Positions 5,636 to 7,621 of a stretch of 7,621 nt of DNA are shown here, in pieces; position 1 is the stretch's first letter, and each line of letters opens with the position of its first letter. The stretch covers positions 1 through 7,621 of the forward strand of contig DHIQ01000203.1 of assembly GCA_002403895.1 (NCBI GenBank), read 5' to 3'. Source of the stretch: Candidatus Neomicrothrix sp. UBA4742. GTDB taxonomy: Bacteria > Actinomycetota > Acidimicrobiia > Acidimicrobiales > Acidimicrobilacustridaceae. A program made the translations under genes and the position numbers. A model generated the notes under the pieces. The model made no database searches. It was not told the DNA's origin and saw nothing but the letters and a program-made list of their open reading frames with translations.

Positions 5636-6655
5636 TCAGCCGCCGGGAGTGCCGGCCACCCGGCCGCCGCCACCGCAGTTGAGAACCTTGGCGCACGCCG
5701 TGGCGATCGGTGGGGCGAAATGAATCTGGCCGTTGTCGTAGCCGAGCGGCGAGTACGTCAGCGACGCCACGCCGAGCACCTTGCCGTCCCCGTTCACCAC
5801 CGGACCGCCTTGGAAGTCAGCCCCCAGAGGACTCGTGTACTGGAAGCCCACCGTGGACTGGTCGATCAGGGTGCCGCTGGTGAGGGTGGCGCCGGTGCCT
5901 CCCGTCCCGCTGATCGGGAACACCCGCGAGCCGAGCGCCCGGGCCAGCACATCGTCGCCGGCCCAGTCCAGGACGGGGATGTTGGCCTTGTCGATCTGAA
6001 GCAGAGCCAGGTCGTGCTCGGGGTCCCAACTCAAGATCTTGGCCGGGAACTGGTCCGCTCCTTTGCGCAGGGTGACGGCGGGGCCGGGGTTCAACGTTGC
6101 CGCCCGGACGGTGGCATACGACGTGAGCATGAGGCTCTGAGCGTCGCCGGTCACCACCGAGAACGCGGTGCCCACCGACGGCTTGCCCTGCTCGTCGAGC
6201 GTGGCCACCGAATACACCGACGGGGAAAACGTCTCGGACAGCTGGATGGTCTTGCTCTCGGTGAGGAACCCTTGGAACGGCTTCAGGGCGGCGTCGATCT
6301 GAGCCAGGGCGTCGGCCCGCTGCTTGTCGATGTCAGCCGAAGCCGACTGGGAGCGCGTCTCGAAGTCCTGGGTGTCGGAACGCAACTGGCTCACCTGGCT
6401 GTTGAAGTTGGCCCACCAGAACGCCCCGCTGGCCCCGAAGGCGAGACCGACCAGGGCGAAGACGAGCATCCACAGCAGGACCGACCGGGTGAAGATGGGG
6501 AACCGCACCGAGTTGCGGGCCGCGTGACGTCGGGCCTTCTCCGCCCGGCGCCACTCGCTGCGACGCTGACCACCCGACGGCTCTGAGGGGTCCTGGCTGG
6601 GCGGGATGGCCACTGCTCCGGCGCTCTCTTCCGGCCGGTCAACGACATTGCTCAT
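5636..6655 (-). CDS. Membrane-anchored trypsin-fold protein, probably a catalytically dead protease
   Basis: A 339-residue protein. Residues 1-50 are hydrophilic, with a basic run before the membrane (RRSEWRRAEKARRHAAR). One membrane helix lies at about 58-82. A Gln/Asp/Ser-rich, probably helical or coiled-coil stretch covers 85-125. The outside part, about 140-325, follows the HtrA/DegP-type chymotrypsin fold: a GTAFSVV strand (162-168), the DPEHDLALLQI segment (211-221) and QGGPVVN (282-288). The triad Asp is kept (Asp215). The His position, normally LTxxHVV, reads LTSYATV (Ala181), and the Ser position, normally GNSGGP, reads ADFQGGP (Gln282). Two of three catalytic residues therefore appear lost, which suggests a binding or scaffolding role. 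Cys321 and Cys327 could form a disulfide. The ATG overlaps the stop of the upstream penicillin-binding protein gene (ATGA), so translation is likely coupled. No PDZ domain is present. Confidence 0.75.
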   Translation of the reverse strand: MSNVVDRPEESAGAVAIPPSQDPSEPSGGQRRSEWRRAEKARRHAARNSVRFPIFTRSVLLWMLVFALVGLAFGASGAFWWANFNSQVSQLRSDTQDFETRSQSASADIDKQRADALAQIDAALKPFQGFLTESKTIQLSETFSPSVYSVATLDEQGKPSVGTAFSVVTGDAQSLMLTSYATVRAATLNPGPAVTLRKGADQFPAKILSWDPEHDLALLQIDKANIPVLDWAGDDVLARALGSRVFPISGTGGTGATLTSGTLIDQSTVGFQYTSPLGADFQGGPVVNGDGKVLGVASLTYSPLGYDNGQIHFAPPIATACAKVLNCGGGGRVAGTPGG

Positions 6656-7621
6656 GGGCTCTTCGCCTTCTTGGTCGTAGTCGTGACCCCAGCCGTCGTC
6701 GACGGGGGTGTGCCCGGTACTGGCGTCGTCGGCGCGGGTGGGGCGGGCGGCGGTGTGGTGGGCGGTGTGGTCAGCCTCGGACTGATCTGGCACGGTCCGC
6801 CGCAGTTATGGGGCAGATCGGGGACACTCTGGGTGTTGGGCCGCCGGGCGTTGGGGTCGAGCTCGGCCCCGGGGGCGGCGCCAGCAACCGGGAGCGGGCC
6901 CGGTTTGGGGAAGTCCAACACGGGCTGGCCGTCGAGCGCCGGCTTCATGAACGCCTTCCACGTCTGGGCCGGGACGGTGCCACCGAACACCCGGCCGCCC
7001 GCCCCGAACCCGGTGATGGTCCGGTTGCCGTCGAGGTGCCCCAGCCACACCGCCGTCGACAGCTGGGGGGTGTAGCCGATGAACCAGGCGTTGTCGTTGA
7101 ACTCAGTGGTACCGGTCTTGCCCGCGACGGGACGTCCGAAGTCGGCCAGGCTGCCCGCCGCGGTGCCACCCGGCTGGGTCGGCCCCCGCAGCAGATCGGT
7201 CACGGTGTCGGCGATGTTGGCGTCGAGCACCTGGGTCCCCGTGCGCTGGGTGTTGTCTTCCAACACGGTGCCGTCCGGCAGGGTGACCTTGACCACCGGG
7301 GTCGGGTCGTTGCGTACGCCGTGGTTCTCGAACGTGGCGTAACCGACCGCCTGGTCAAGCGGGGAGAGGCCCACGGTACCCAGGGTGAGGGTGACGTTGT
7401 AGTCCTTCTTGTTGGGGTCGATGCGGCTGGCCCCGAGCCGATTGGCCATCTTGGCGATGTTGTTGGGCCCGACGTCGTAGGCCAGCTGGGCGAAGTAGGT
7501 GTTGGACGACTCGGCGATGGCCGGTGCCATGGTGGCGGCGGCCTCACCGCGAATGACGCAGCTGTTCGTCTTACTCTTGATGCAGGCCGGCACCGGCCAC
7601 GCGGTGGTGGCGGGGTACACC
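6652..7621 (-). CDS. Penicillin-binding protein, transpeptidase end (5' part off window)
   Basis: The last 322 codons of a penicillin-binding protein; the gene enters from the right edge, so the codon at 7618-7620 is internal rather than a start. The visible part is the second half of the transpeptidase domain, which cross-links peptidoglycan outside the membrane. In fragment numbering, the SxN motif is SSN (38-40, within AESSNTYFAQL) and KTG is at 168-170 (GKTGTTEFNDNAWFIGYTP). The SxxK serine motif and any glycosyltransferase domain lie beyond the edge. The sequence around both motifs, and the LPDGTVL insert, look like class A (PBP1/PonA-type) bifunctional enzymes. After about residue 240 comes a Pro/Thr-rich low-complexity tail, with a CGGPC cysteine pair just before its densest part, ending in a basic TKKAKSP. 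Such tails are common in actinobacterial PBPs. The protease-fold gene follows with a 4-nt overlap. Confidence 0.92.
   Translation of the reverse strand, partial: VYPATTAWPVPACIKSKTNSCVIRGEAAATMAPAIAESSNTYFAQLAYDVGPNNIAKMANRLGASRIDPNKKDYNVTLTLGTVGLSPLDQAVGYATFENHGVRNDPTPVVKVTLPDGTVLEDNTQRTGTQVLDANIADTVTDLLRGPTQPGGTAAGSLADFGRPVAGKTGTTEFNDNAWFIGYTPQLSTAVWLGHLDGNRTITGFGAGGRVFGGTVPAQTWKAFMKPALDGQPVLDFPKPGPLPVAGAAPGAELDPNARRPNTQSVPDLPHNCGGPCQISPRLTTPPTTPPPAPPAPTTPVPGTPPSTTAGVTTTTKKAKSP
6749..6771. repeat. Short direct repeat in the PBP low-complexity tail
   Basis: GGCGGTGTGGT occurs at 6749-6759 and 6761-6771 (period 12). It encodes part of the Pro/Thr-rich tail on the minus strand. This is likely simple-sequence expansion within a tolerant linker. 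Confidence 0.5.

Noticed and set aside
5588..6586. A plus-strand open frame of about 330 codons opposite the protease-like gene.
   Set aside because: The minus strand encodes a coherent membrane helix plus trypsin-like fold, whereas this frame shows no domain.
6736..6762. G-rich stretch in the PBP tail region as a G-quadruplex.
   Set aside because: The fourth GGG run is 12 nt away from the third, beyond the usual loop limit, and the bias is explained by Pro codons on the other strand.

Overview
The window is high-GC bacterial DNA (roughly 70% G+C by eye, with G/C-dominated third codon positions). It probably comes from an actinobacterium. Supporting signs are a SigE-like ECF sigma factor with a coupled membrane partner, a mycobacterial-type GlgP with its N-terminal domain, a class A-type penicillin-binding protein with a Pro/Thr-rich tail, and TAnnnT-like elements placed as expected for leaderless mRNAs. 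The class Acidimicrobiia is a guess. No tRNA, rRNA, CRISPR array, insertion sequence or integrase is visible.

Layout. (1) Positions 1-870, minus strand: an ECF sigma factor gene followed, with an ATGA overlap, by a single-pass membrane protein gene that runs off the left edge. This looks like a sigma/membrane-partner pair. (2) Positions 871-1020: a divergent intergenic region of about 150 bp. It carries an ECF-like promoter candidate facing the sigma gene, a 10-bp palindrome, and a -10-like element placed for a leaderless start of the next gene. (3) Positions 1021-2882, plus strand: a two-gene cassette of an FAD-dependent amine/amino-acid-oxidase-type protein and a phosphonatase-like HAD hydrolase, joined by a GTGA overlap. 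This pairing is a proposed aminophosphonate degradation module: oxidative deamination to a phosphonoaldehyde, then C-P bond hydrolysis. (4) Positions 2883-2994: a spacer with a perfect 10-bp tandem repeat that forms a G-quadruplex motif, and a second leaderless-type promoter candidate. (5) Positions 2995-5559, plus strand: a complete alpha-glucan phosphorylase gene (glgP). (6) Positions 5560-5635: a short convergent spacer with a small hairpin. (7) Positions 5636-7621, minus strand: the transpeptidase end of a penicillin-binding protein, coupled by ATGA to a membrane-anchored trypsin-fold protein that appears to have lost its catalytic His and Ser.

The four transcription units look functionally distinct: envelope or stress signalling, phosphonate use, glycogen breakdown, and cell-wall synthesis. 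The two points most worth following up are the degenerate protease-fold protein coupled to a PBP, and the oxidase/phosphonatase-like pair without transaminase or transporter genes in view.
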